Shown: one piece after another, positions 17,981-26,585 of the stretch | Numbering within the stretch: position 1 is the stretch's first letter | Layout: every line of letters starts with the position of its first letter | Source of the DNA: Desulfosarcina alkanivorans | GTDB lineage: Bacteria; Desulfobacterota; Desulfobacteria; Desulfobacterales; Desulfosarcinaceae | Assembly (NCBI RefSeq): GCF_009688945.1 | Contig: NZ_AP021874.1 | Span: 6,510,001 to 6,574,000 of the forward strand | Reading direction: 5' to 3' | DNA length: 64,000 bases | Program-made: the position numbers and the translations under genes | The notes under the pieces: generated by a model | The model's input: only the letters and a program-made list of their open reading frames with translations | What the model was told of the DNA's origin: nothing | The model's database searches: none

Positions 17981-18988
17981 ATGGCTCCGCGCCTGTTAAA
18001 AATCATTCTACCGGAAAGCCATGGTGCCGTTGCTCTGGATGTTCTCGCCGAGCAGGGGACAACAGATTTCTGGCAGGAGGAGTCGCTGGGGGAAAACCAC
18101 GTGGTCAGCGTGCTGGTCGATTCCGGACAGAGTGAACCGCTCATGGACCGCTTCGAAAAGGCCTTCTCCACCATCCCGGGGTTCCGGCTGATCCTGATTC
18201 CCGTGGAAGCGGCCATTCCCCGGGTCGAAACCAGTGCCGAACCCCAGCCCGGTGAAACGGCCGAACCGGAGACCATCGGCTCCACCCGCATCAGCCGGGC
18301 AGAGCTGTATGAAGACATCGTGGACAGTACCCGGTTGTCCGGTTTTTATATCGCCATGGTGCTGCTGTCCACCGTCGTCGCCGCCATCGGCCTGCTCAAG
18401 AACAATGTGGCGGTCATTATCGGTGCCATGGTGATTGCACCGTTCCTGGGTCCCAACGTCGCCCTGGCGCTTTCCACATGCCTGGCGGATTATGACCTGG
18501 GGAAAAACGGACTGAAGACCCTCGTGGCAGGGGTTTCCGCTGCATTTTTACTCGCCCTTGCCATGGGGTTTCTGCTTGCCGTCGACCCCGGCATCGGAGA
18601 GATCGCCTCGAGAACCCGGGCCAGCATATCGGACATCGTCCTGGCCATGGCCTCCGGTGCGGCCGGTGTGCTGGCGTTTACCACCGGGGTGTCGGCGACC
18701 CTCATCGGAGTGATGGTGGCCGTGGCCCTGTTGCCGCCGCTGACCGTCTCCGGGTTGCTGCTGGGCGCCGGCCACCTTAACGATTCGTTCTTTGCATTTT
18801 TGCTGTTCATGACCAACATTATCTGTATCAACCTTTCCGGCATCATCACTTTTCTGGTCCGGGGGATCAGTCCACGCACCTGGTGGGAGGCGGACCGGGC
18901 CAAAAAATATACCCGAAAAGCCCTGCTCACCTGGTCGGTCACCCTGTGCCTGCTGACCGTCCTGATCCTGCTGTGGAAAACAGGATGA
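17981..18988 (+). CDS. DUF389 membrane protein
   Basis: A 335-residue protein with a soluble alpha-beta N-terminal domain (about 1-105) and a C-terminal membrane domain with about six helices. The hallmark helices VAVIIGAMVIAPFLGPNVAL and VMVAVALLPPLTVSGLLLG are typical of the DUF389/TIGR00341 family, which has no settled function and is suspected to be a transporter. ATG 17981 is chosen because GAGGG lies about ten bases upstream. It follows the MscS gene in the same direction and is followed 50 bases later by the ZntB-like gene, so co-transcription is plausible. Confidence 0.85.
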   Translation: MAPRLLKIILPESHGAVALDVLAEQGTTDFWQEESLGENHVVSVLVDSGQSEPLMDRFEKAFSTIPGFRLILIPVEAAIPRVETSAEPQPGETAEPETIGSTRISRAELYEDIVDSTRLSGFYIAMVLLSTVVAAIGLLKNNVAVIIGAMVIAPFLGPNVALALSTCLADYDLGKNGLKTLVAGVSAAFLLALAMGFLLAVDPGIGEIASRTRASISDIVLAMASGAAGVLAFTTGVSATLIGVMVAVALLPPLTVSGLLLGAGHLNDSFFAFLLFMTNIICINLSGIITFLVRGISPRTWWEADRAKKYTRKALLTWSVTLCLLTVLILLWKTG

Positions 18989-19037
18989 GACCATTGCCGG
19001 TCAACGAATGAAAACTCGAGAAAAGGCGGGGGATGAC

Positions 19038-20015
19038 ATGGCCGAGGTATCCAGCGGGCTGGTATATGCACACCGGATCACCGGTGACAGACGCACGTCG
19101 GCTCTGGCCTGGGCCGACATCGACGCATGGCAGCCGGAGCAAGGGCTCTTGTGGGTTCACCTGGATGCGGCCAACGAGACGGCGTTAGGGTGGCTGACCC
19201 GCAAGAGCGGATTGAGCCCGATGATCCGGGAAGCGCTGCTGGAACAGGGAACCCGGCCACGCAGCGCGGTCTCCGAAACCGGGGTGCTGATCATCATCCG
19301 CGGGGTCAATTGCAACCCCGGAGCCGACCCGGAAGATATGGTGGCCGTCCGCATGTTCATTTCCGACCGGCGGATCATCACCATGCGGCGAAACCGCGTC
19401 ATGGCGGTTCAGGACATTCACGAGGCATTGTGTTCAGGCAACGGGCCTGCCACAGCCGGGGAGTTCTTGGTCTCCGTGGTGGACCGTATTACCGATCGCA
19501 TCGGCGAAATCGTCGCGGATATCGAGGATCGGGTGGCCGAGATTGAGGATACCATCGTCAGTGCCGAAACGGCGGCGCTTCGCCCCCGGCTGGCCGAACT
19601 GCGGCGCGAGAGCATCAGCCTGAGACGGTATATCGCCCCCCAGCGGGACATGCTGGCCCGTCTGACCCACGAGCGGATCGCCTGGCTGACGGATTCGGAC
19701 AGGACATTGCTTCGGGAGACGGCCGAGCGGACGGCCCGCTATGTGGAGGACATCGATGCGGCCCGGGAACGGGCACTGATCTCCCAGGAAGAGCTGAACA
19801 ACCGTCTGGCCGAGCGGATGAACCGGGCCATGTACACCCTGTCCATCGTGGCGGCGATCTTCCTGCCGCTGGGGCTGCTGACAGGGTTGCTGGGGATCAA
19901 CGTGGGCGGCATCCCGGGGACTGAAAACCCGAAGGCGTTTCTCATCGTCACGGTTTTCCTGGTTGTTCTCGCGATCGTTCTGGTTGGATGGTTTAGAAAA
20001 ATAAAATGGCTGTAG
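19038..20015 (+). CDS. zntB: ZntB/CorA-family divalent cation transporter
   Basis: A 325-residue protein: a large N-terminal cytoplasmic funnel domain with a long stalk helix rich in Arg and Glu, then two C-terminal membrane helices. The pore motif is GIN (in LLGINVGGIPG), as in ZntB zinc transporters, rather than the GMN of Mg2+-selective CorA. The protein ends in a basic KIKWL tail, as family members do. The start ATG 19038 has a G-rich SD. The frame also offers ATG 19008 without an SD. Zinc as substrate is inferred from family. Confidence 0.88.
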   Translation: MAEVSSGLVYAHRITGDRRTSALAWADIDAWQPEQGLLWVHLDAANETALGWLTRKSGLSPMIREALLEQGTRPRSAVSETGVLIIIRGVNCNPGADPEDMVAVRMFISDRRIITMRRNRVMAVQDIHEALCSGNGPATAGEFLVSVVDRITDRIGEIVADIEDRVAEIEDTIVSAETAALRPRLAELRRESISLRRYIAPQRDMLARLTHERIAWLTDSDRTLLRETAERTARYVEDIDAARERALISQEELNNRLAERMNRAMYTLSIVAAIFLPLGLLTGLLGINVGGIPGTENPKAFLIVTVFLVVLAIVLVGWFRKIKWL

Positions 20016-20113
20016 CGGGCCCCTTTCAGGAAACCCGGGCATGCCTGGCGCATACCGTTTTCAGGGCAACCCACGATGGCCATCGGGCTATACTCGCCCG
20101 GCATCAGTGACCC

Positions 20114-20968
20114 TCATTCGACCCTGTAGGTCACGGTAATCATCCAGGGTGCATAATCCGCATTGGATTTTTTGATGGCCTGGACCACGCTCTCTTTGAA
20201 TGTTTCTTCGACGATTTTTATTTGTCCGGGCCACAGCTTGAATTTAATCCGCAGATAACGCCATTGGCCGGCCTTTGCCTCCTTGATCCCGAAGGCCTCC
20301 GGGGGGGACAGAATGATAGAGCGGTGCTGGTGATACATGCCGCCGGCAATGGCCTGGATCGCCGTGGATATCTTCGCTTCATCGATTTCCTGCGGCAGTT
20401 GGATGTCGACATAGGCCCGGATGCAGCCCCCGCGGAACCGGCCGATGACGGCAATGTTCCTGTTGGGGATTAAAATTCGCTGACCGTGCAGGTTGATCAG
20501 CGTGGAGAATCGCAGGCCGATGTGGTCGACCCTGCCGATTTCATCACCCAGTTTAACCACTTCCCCGATATTGAGGGCATCCGAAAAGATCAGCGTGAGA
20601 CCGATCACCAGATCCTGCACAAATCCCTGCAGCCCGAAGCCGACGGCCAGTCCGATGACCGTTGCGCTGGCGAAATACGTTGTCAGTGAAATTTTAAATT
20701 CTCGCAGAACCATGCCGACGGCCACGAAATAGATGGCAAACGTCACGGCACTGACCAGGATGGTAATGATGGTGGCAACCTTGGGGTATCTCCGGGTCAG
20801 GCTGGTTTCAGATGTTCCATCATGGTCTATTTTGATGGTCAGCAGATATTGACTGAACCGGCGGATAGCCTTGACGGTGAAGTGGGCGGCAACCGCCAGG
20901 ACGATAATGAGCAGAATTCTCAACATCGGGTGAATTTCGGACAGGATGTCTGCCAGTTTCATCGTCAT
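20114..20968 (-). CDS. Small MscS-family mechanosensitive channel
   Basis: A 284-residue channel protein close in size to E. coli MscS. There are about three membrane helices. The pore helix reads ATVIGLAVGFGLQGFVQDLV and is followed by the beta domain (LNIGEVVKLGDEIGRVDHIGL; HGQRILIPNRNI). Its start codon overlaps the stop of the DUF599-like gene by one base (TAATG), so the pair is translationally coupled. It is convergent with the ZntB-like gene. Confidence 0.88.
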   Translation of the reverse strand: MTMKLADILSEIHPMLRILLIIVLAVAAHFTVKAIRRFSQYLLTIKIDHDGTSETSLTRRYPKVATIITILVSAVTFAIYFVAVGMVLREFKISLTTYFASATVIGLAVGFGLQGFVQDLVIGLTLIFSDALNIGEVVKLGDEIGRVDHIGLRFSTLINLHGQRILIPNRNIAVIGRFRGGCIRAYVDIQLPQEIDEAKISTAIQAIAGGMYHQHRSIILSPPEAFGIKEAKAGQWRYLRIKFKLWPGQIKIVEETFKESVVQAIKKSNADYAPWMITVTYRVE

Positions 20969-21318
20969 TATGCCTCACGGTCCAGGCGGTACAGAACGGC
21001 AGCCAGAACCAGGCTTCCCGCCAACATCCAGCTTGGACCGAACAGCCAGAGGGCGATGGGCACCGACAGGTAGAACCCCCGCATGCCGATGGTGTAATGC
21101 AGCGCACCGTGATTGAGTACCTGGGTAACCGCTTCCGCGGAGACGGTGGAATCGTTTTGCTGAAAGGTGTTGATCATGAACCCGACGTGATTGGTGATGC
21201 CGATGGCCGTCGTCAAGGGGGCAAGGCGGACCTTTCTGTAAAGACGCATGTGGTAGACGATAAAAACGACGGCAGTCAATGCAACCAGGATCGTTTCATA
21301 CAGCGAAATAATTGACAT
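20968..21318 (-). CDS. Short DUF599-like membrane protein
   Basis: A 116-residue protein with an N-terminal helix (LVALTAVVFIVYHMRLYRKV) and a C-terminal block (MRGFYLSVPIALWLFGPSW, then LAAVLYRLDREA) that matches the end of DUF599 proteins. Those are usually about twice as long, so a central part seems missing or reduced. ATG 21318 is chosen because GGAAG lies upstream and the preceding in-frame residues look unrelated. It is coupled to the MscS gene downstream. The function of DUF599 is unknown. Confidence 0.6.
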   Translation of the reverse strand: MSIISLYETILVALTAVVFIVYHMRLYRKVRLAPLTTAIGITNHVGFMINTFQQNDSTVSAEAVTQVLNHGALHYTIGMRGFYLSVPIALWLFGPSWMLAGSLVLAAVLYRLDREA

Positions 21319-21583
21319 GTCCGGCTTCCGGTATGTAAAATAATTCTTTATGCTATTTCGAAAATACCATGTTTTCTTATTTGGAACGCACTGTCTTAAG
21401 GGCAAAGATAGTAATCTTTGCGGTGTATTGGTATTATATTCTTTTTTAACACATACCCAAACACATTAAAATTAATACCTCAATCTTTCATGGAAATGGC
21501 CTTGACACGGTTCATATAACGGTATTCGTCCGCAATGCATCTCCAGTTTCTGGAATTCGTCCGACCGGATCCTCCGTCCTTAA

Positions 21584-21859
21584 AAAGAGTTACAGACGTC
21601 AGCGGTTGCCGAGGCGTCTCTGTCCGAAATGGGCAAAGAACTGGAGCTTGCAGGCTTTAACGTGAGAAGTATCATCAAGACCGGTTATCCGTGGCGTAAG
21701 ATCCTTGAATTAGAGGAACGGGAGGCGCCGTCCATTCTCGTTATCGGATCCCATGGACGGTCCAACGTCAGTGACATGTTATTGGGGTCAGTATCCGACC
21801 GGGTGGTTCGAAAATGCAAATAACCGGTGATGGTCATCAAGAGGGACGCGGCGGTGTAG
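21584..21859 (+). pseudogene. Universal stress protein remnant with an in-frame stop
   Basis: The frame encodes the second half of a UspA protein, including ILVIGSHGRSNVSDMLLGS (the GSHG-x9-GS nucleotide motif). After RKCK a TAA at 21821 interrupts the frame, and the text then continues with PVMVIKRD, exactly the usual final strand. The N-terminal half, including the first strand and P-loop, is absent upstream of 21584, where another stop occurs. Both features indicate a decayed gene. The short frame from ATG 21629 alone is unlikely to make a folded protein. Confidence 0.7.
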
Positions 21860-21997
21860 ATAAGGCGTTGCGGTCGTTTGGCCCTGGCTCGACCGGTTGG
21901 GGCACGCCAATTGGCCGCAGGGGGCCGATCCGGGGCCAGTCGAAGCCACCGGACTTCTAAAATCCCATTAATACCAATTTGCTAAGGGAGCGTTCCA

Positions 21998-23167
21998 ATG
22001 CGTCTGATTATGGTGGTTGTTGCAATGATTGCCCTCGTTGGGATGACGGCCAACGCCGCGGAGATATCCATTTCCATGGCCAAAGAGAACTGGTCCGCAG
22101 GCCAGCGGATTGAATTCTCGCTGGTCGCCATGGGGGCAGGGCCGGAGGCGCCATCCGATGAATTCTCCGACCATCTGGCCTGCACCCTTGAAAGCGGTGG
22201 GCAGGCCCATGCGGTCACCGCCCGAAGGGTCCCGGGGTACGACGTTTCTCTTGCCGGTGGCTTGGCGGGCGTCCAAAAAGCGTTATATGCCTTCGAGCCT
22301 CCTGACGGGCTGATGGGGACCGTACAGCTGCGTATTGCGGGCGTCAGGGTGCCGGCAATCCTTTTCGGGATCGCTGCGCCGGCGGAGACACCGGAGGCCA
22401 GCGGCCGTTATCCGACGCTGGACTCCCTGTTTACCCTTTACCAGCCGTACCTTGGCAACATGGCCGCATATGAACCCATGTACTTTCTGGTCGGCACGGA
22501 CCCCGAAAAAAGCAAGTTCCAGGTCAGCTTCAAATATCGCTTTTTCAATCCGGAGTCGGACTTGGCAGAACGTCACCCGTGGGTCAAAGGGTTTAACTTC
22601 GGCTACACCCAGACCTCCTTCTGGGATCTGGAGTCCGATTCCGCCCCTTTCGAGGATACCAGTTACAAGCCGGAGTTGTTCTGGATCTCCAGGAACTTCA
22701 TGGCCGGTGACGCCCCCATCCAGGGGTTGTTTTTTCAGTCCGGATTCCAGCACGAATCCAACGGCCGGGGCGGGGAATTTTCGCGCAGCACCAACTACCT
22801 CTATGCCCGGCCGGTTTTCATCTTTTTCAGCGAAGGCCGCCAGTATGGGCTTCAGGTGGCCCCAAAGATCTGGGCCTATGTGAATAATGACGACGACACC
22901 AATCCGGACCTGGATGACTACCGGGGCTATTTCGACCTGGAACTCAAGCTGGGCCGACCGGACGGTATCGTGCTGGGATCCGTATTCAGATGGGCCCGGG
23001 AGGGACCCTCCGTGCAGTTGGACCTGACCTACCCGCTGCACCGCTTTCTCTTCAACGCACTGGACATCTACCTTCACGCACAGTACACGAATGCGCTTGC
23101 AGAGAGCCTTATCGAGTATCGGGACCGCACGGAGGCATTCCGGCTGGGATTTTCCATTGTCAGGTAG
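21998..23167 (+). CDS. pldA: Outer-membrane phospholipase A (OMPLA)
   Basis: A 389-residue exported protein that hydrolyses phospholipids in the outer membrane. It has a signal peptide (RLIMVVVAMIALVGMTANA), an extra N-terminal domain of about 110 residues (21-130), and then the OMPLA beta-barrel. Family motifs are clear: GYTQTSFWDLESDSAPFEDT (202-221) and QHESNGRGGEFSRSTN (251-266). Catalytic His252 and Ser254 and a matching Asn266 are present. Active-site geometry follows the E. coli His-Ser-Asn arrangement by family knowledge. A SD-like AAGGGA lies upstream. It is monocistronic. Confidence 0.9.
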   Translation: MRLIMVVVAMIALVGMTANAAEISISMAKENWSAGQRIEFSLVAMGAGPEAPSDEFSDHLACTLESGGQAHAVTARRVPGYDVSLAGGLAGVQKALYAFEPPDGLMGTVQLRIAGVRVPAILFGIAAPAETPEASGRYPTLDSLFTLYQPYLGNMAAYEPMYFLVGTDPEKSKFQVSFKYRFFNPESDLAERHPWVKGFNFGYTQTSFWDLESDSAPFEDTSYKPELFWISRNFMAGDAPIQGLFFQSGFQHESNGRGGEFSRSTNYLYARPVFIFFSEGRQYGLQVAPKIWAYVNNDDDTNPDLDDYRGYFDLELKLGRPDGIVLGSVFRWAREGPSVQLDLTYPLHRFLFNALDIYLHAQYTNALAESLIEYRDRTEAFRLGFSIVR

Positions 23168-23184
23168 ACGGCTTTTTACGCAGC

Positions 23185-23445
23185 GTGTTTATTCCCGATG
23201 GCTCCGTCGATCCCACCCGCTTCTGCCATCGCCCGGTTATTGCCGAAGACGGAGAGACCTTGGGCAAAACGCTGCGCCGGTTTCAGGTGCAGGGCATCGC
23301 TCCGGACGATGACGTGATCGATCAGGATATCATCCTGGTGTGGGGCCGCTCTCCGAGGATCATTACCGGCGCGGATATTCTCGGCCGGCTGCTGCGTCGG
23401 ATCGCCGAACCGATCGCCTCGCCGGCGGCGGTCCGGTCCCGCTGA
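23185..23445 (+). pseudogene. Possible gene remnant after pldA
   Basis: An 86-codon frame begins at GTG 23185 and reads like real protein (PVIAEDGETLGKTL, DDDVIDQDIILVWG, RIITGADILGRLLRRI). It has no start codon with a Shine-Dalgarno sequence and no upstream half, because the frame runs back into pldA. I do not recognise the family with confidence. It looks like the C-terminal end of a regulatory or CBS-like domain. It may be the tail of a truncated gene. Confidence 0.3.
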
Positions 23446-23596
23446 TTCTGGTACCCTTTGGTGGTGACTTGCACCCCCGACGTGCCGCGATGTTGCCTGC
23501 TACCCCTTTCATCAAAAGGAAGGCCCCCGATATCCATGACCGCCGTGCCACTTCCGGTCCCGGGGGGCACCCCAGGTTTTCGACCTGGCGTGTGTT

Positions 23597-26218
23597 TTAC
23601 GCCGTTTCCGGTTTGGCTCCAGGCCCGGCAGGGGAGGGTGACGCCTTTTTCCCCGGGGGGGGGGCGTCGACGGTGAAGGTATTCGCCGCTTGCGCCGTGA
23701 CGTTGGAGCGAATGTGGATGTCGCGCTGGGGAAAGGCGATTTCGATGCCCTGCTCCCGGAACAGCCGGTCGATTTCGAAGCGGATGGCGGTCCCGACCTT
23801 GAGCATGTTGTCCACGTCGGTCCAGACTCGCAGCACGAAGACCAGGGCGCTGTCGCCAAAATCAGAGAAGAGTACATCCGGGCGCGGATACGCGAGGACC
23901 TTTTCTGTTTTGCCGGCGATTTCCAGCAGGGTGCTGCGAACCCGTTCGATGTCCGAGCCATAGGCCACACCGACGCTGATCTTGATGCGCAGGGTCAGGT
24001 CGCGAAAGCTCCAGTTGGTTACCTGGCTGCTGATGAATTCCGAGTTGGGAATGATCAGTGAGGCGTTGTCGTAGGTTTGTACGACCGTGGATCGGAAGTT
24101 GATCTTCTTGACCTCCGCCCAGGTGCCGTTGATTTCAACGGCGTCGCCCACCTGGATGGGCCGTTCGAAGAGCAGGATGATGCCGCTTATAAAATTGTTG
24201 AAAATGTTTTGCAGGCCAAAGCCCAGGCCGATGCTCAGGGCGCCGAAGGCCACTGTCAGGGAGGTGCTGCTGAGTCCAAATGCGTGCAGCGCCGCCAATA
24301 CGCCGATGCCCCACAGAAGGTAGACCGTGATACTGGTTATCGAATGCTGAAGACCGGACTCCAGGCCGCTTTGCGCCAGTATCCGGGTGGAGAGCACGTG
24401 ACGCCACAGCCGGATCAGCAGATGGGTGAAAAACAGGATCAGGGCGGCTGAGAGAAGGCCCCTCAAGGTGAAGCTGGAATCTCCGACACTGACGGGAAAT
24501 CGAAGGACCTTCACCAGGCCTGAGAAAACCGTCTGGGTGCCGCTCCAGGCCAGGATCAGGCTAATCAGCAGCACAATGCCCCACATCAGCCAGAAAAGCT
24601 GGAACAACGCCCAGCGGACCGGCTGTGCGGCCCGGTGAGGGACGGCCGGGGATGATGGCGGCTCCTTGTAGAACCGCTGGTCCCCTTCCCGCAGGATCAG
24701 AAAAAAAAGAAGCCCCCAGAAAAGCGCCGTCGCCGTTGCCCCCCAGGAGGTAAACCAATAGAGTGACAGGGCGCCGTAACCGGCCAGTTCGAGAACCGGA
24801 CCGGTGATGAAAATGATGTTGGCCAGCACCGAAAGTGTCGGGCGCAGCAGCTTTTGCCAGGTTGCCGGGGCGACCCCCGGCATGGGATGCGCCCTGAATT
24901 GGGGGCGAAACCGGAAGATCCAGACAATCAGGGCGGCTTCGAAAGCGATGCGGGCCACCATCAGGAGGACCCCCCCGGATCCGACGAGCCAGGCAAGTAC
25001 CAGATAGATCGCCGCAAAACAGCGAATCAGGCGCAAAAGGCTTTTCAGGGGGGAAGCCCAGGCGGTCGGCAGCAGCTGGGGGTCTTGCTGCGTTTGCAGG
25101 GAGATGAAATTCAGCCCCCACTTGGTAAAGAGCCACACGATCAGCAGGGAAAACATTTCCTGAATGCCCAAAACCGTGTCGAAGAGACTTCGGGCCTGGA
25201 AAAAAATGTAGAAAAAAAGAACGGTCCCCAACAGCGGCATGGAGCGGGTCAACAGCCGGATGGCCATCCGGCGCCAGGGGTATTCAGTGGTGAACGCCTT
25301 CTCCCGGATCCGCCGGAAAAAACGCCGCAAACGCAGGATCAGGATCATGGTAAGCAGGTAAAGCAGCAACGACGTCACCGGCAGCAGCCCCCGGCTGGCC
25401 AGCAGGTCGGCTCCCAGCACGAACCAATACGACAGGGAACCGATTTTACGAAGCTGTTCCCCCAAACTTCTCAATTCACCCCCGATGTTTTTCCATCCGA
25501 GGCTGATGAGCGGGTTGACGGTTCTCTGAAAACGGTCCGCCCACCTTTTTTCCTGTATTCCCAGACTGAATTTTTCCGTCAGGTCGACAAAGCCCTGACG
25601 GGTTTCACCGACCCGGGCGATCAGGTCGAGATAACCCGCCTGCAATCGTTTCAGGATCTCACCCCGCTTCGCCTGGCTGCGAATCAGGACATCGAGGTCA
25701 TCGATCAGCGCCTGTGATTCCGGGGTGCGGCTTTCAGCCGCTTTCAGGATCTGGAGTTGCTGCTCGGCAAAGGTCTTCTGGTCGGCTAACTGCCCGCTGA
25801 GTTTCTGCGCGTCATCCAGCCGCTTCTTCAACTCGGCCAGCCAGCCATCCAGCTTTTCTATGGTGCTTCGAATGCCGGGCCATGCCTTCTCAAGGTCGTC
25901 CATGCGTGTCTCGGGTGTCAGCAGCAGGCTGGCGACGGTCGAGAGTTGAATGTTTTTGAGGCCGAGTTCGGCAATCTGTTCCCGTGCCCGGTTTTCGTGG
26001 TCCTGGAGGCTTTTCTCGAGACTGGAGAGGTGGCTTTTTTCAGCCTGCAGGGCGGCCTGGACGGTTTGTTTCAGGTCGGGATATGGGGGCGCCCCGGACG
26101 GTGCCTGCCCATCGTCCTGGGCAAAGGCTGTTGACACGGCCAGGAGCAGCATGACGGTCAGGAGAAAAACCCGGCCGCCGCCGGTCGCTGCAAGCGTTGA
26201 TTGACGTGCTGTTTTCAA
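23597..26218 (-). CDS. Large MscS-family mechanosensitive channel (MscK/YbiO-like)
   Basis: An 873-residue channel. A signal peptide (VFLLTVMLLLAVSTAFA) is followed by about 240 periplasmic residues rich in coiled-coil helices. Several membrane helices come next, then the MscS pore (SLTVAFGALSIGLGFGLQ) and cytoplasmic domain (RPIQVGDAVEI; NASLIIPNSEFISSQVTNWS). The architecture matches large channels such as MscK/YbiO, and the C-terminal tail is Pro/Lys-rich. The start codon is TTG 26218 with AGGAG about 11 bases upstream. It is the third MscS-family protein in ten kilobases. Confidence 0.9.
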   Translation of the reverse strand: MKTARQSTLAATGGGRVFLLTVMLLLAVSTAFAQDDGQAPSGAPPYPDLKQTVQAALQAEKSHLSSLEKSLQDHENRAREQIAELGLKNIQLSTVASLLLTPETRMDDLEKAWPGIRSTIEKLDGWLAELKKRLDDAQKLSGQLADQKTFAEQQLQILKAAESRTPESQALIDDLDVLIRSQAKRGEILKRLQAGYLDLIARVGETRQGFVDLTEKFSLGIQEKRWADRFQRTVNPLISLGWKNIGGELRSLGEQLRKIGSLSYWFVLGADLLASRGLLPVTSLLLYLLTMILILRLRRFFRRIREKAFTTEYPWRRMAIRLLTRSMPLLGTVLFFYIFFQARSLFDTVLGIQEMFSLLIVWLFTKWGLNFISLQTQQDPQLLPTAWASPLKSLLRLIRCFAAIYLVLAWLVGSGGVLLMVARIAFEAALIVWIFRFRPQFRAHPMPGVAPATWQKLLRPTLSVLANIIFITGPVLELAGYGALSLYWFTSWGATATALFWGLLFFLILREGDQRFYKEPPSSPAVPHRAAQPVRWALFQLFWLMWGIVLLISLILAWSGTQTVFSGLVKVLRFPVSVGDSSFTLRGLLSAALILFFTHLLIRLWRHVLSTRILAQSGLESGLQHSITSITVYLLWGIGVLAALHAFGLSSTSLTVAFGALSIGLGFGLQNIFNNFISGIILLFERPIQVGDAVEINGTWAEVKKINFRSTVVQTYDNASLIIPNSEFISSQVTNWSFRDLTLRIKISVGVAYGSDIERVRSTLLEIAGKTEKVLAYPRPDVLFSDFGDSALVFVLRVWTDVDNMLKVGTAIRFEIDRLFREQGIEIAFPQRDIHIRSNVTAQAANTFTVDAPPPGKKASPSPAGPGAKPETA

Positions 26219-26585
26219 ATGCCGGAAACTCCTGTGTCGGTAATCCCTGGCCGGCGGGACGCATCCCGCCGGTTGATTTCCCTTGACGGATAAAGGTCGG
26301 ACTTTTAAACTGTGATTTGGATCCCGCTTTTGCTGAACACGTTAAAAAAATTAGAAATAGCTTCGCCGGTGATCGTTCAGCCCATAAGAGGCGCACCGTA
26401 AAAACCTATACACTGAATGCCGTTGGAGAGGCAAGGGCCTTGCCGACTTTATTCGGATGCCAGGTGCTTCAGCGGACGTGGCAACCGTTGCCGTGCCTGC
26501 AGGTGCCCCATGGAAAGAGAACCCGCTTTATGAGGAACATCAGAGGAACGGCGTCTCGGACTTCCCCCAGAGGCGCGTTTCGCCC
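26219..26585. other. Divergent intergenic region between the MscS and CaCA genes
   Basis: No gene is supported. A possible plus-strand promoter occurs near the MscS end. Frames that extend the antiporter upstream of 26586 do not look like protein. Confidence 0.35.
26283..26311 (+). promoter_or_regulatory. Weak candidate promoter for the Ca2+/Na+ antiporter gene
   Basis: TTGACG and TAAACT are separated by 17 bases, about 275 bases before the antiporter start. It is supported by consensus match only and implies a long leader. Confidence 0.25.

Noticed and set aside
21502..21520. TTGACA followed by TATAAC
   Set aside because: The spacer is only 7 bases, too short for a sigma-70 promoter.
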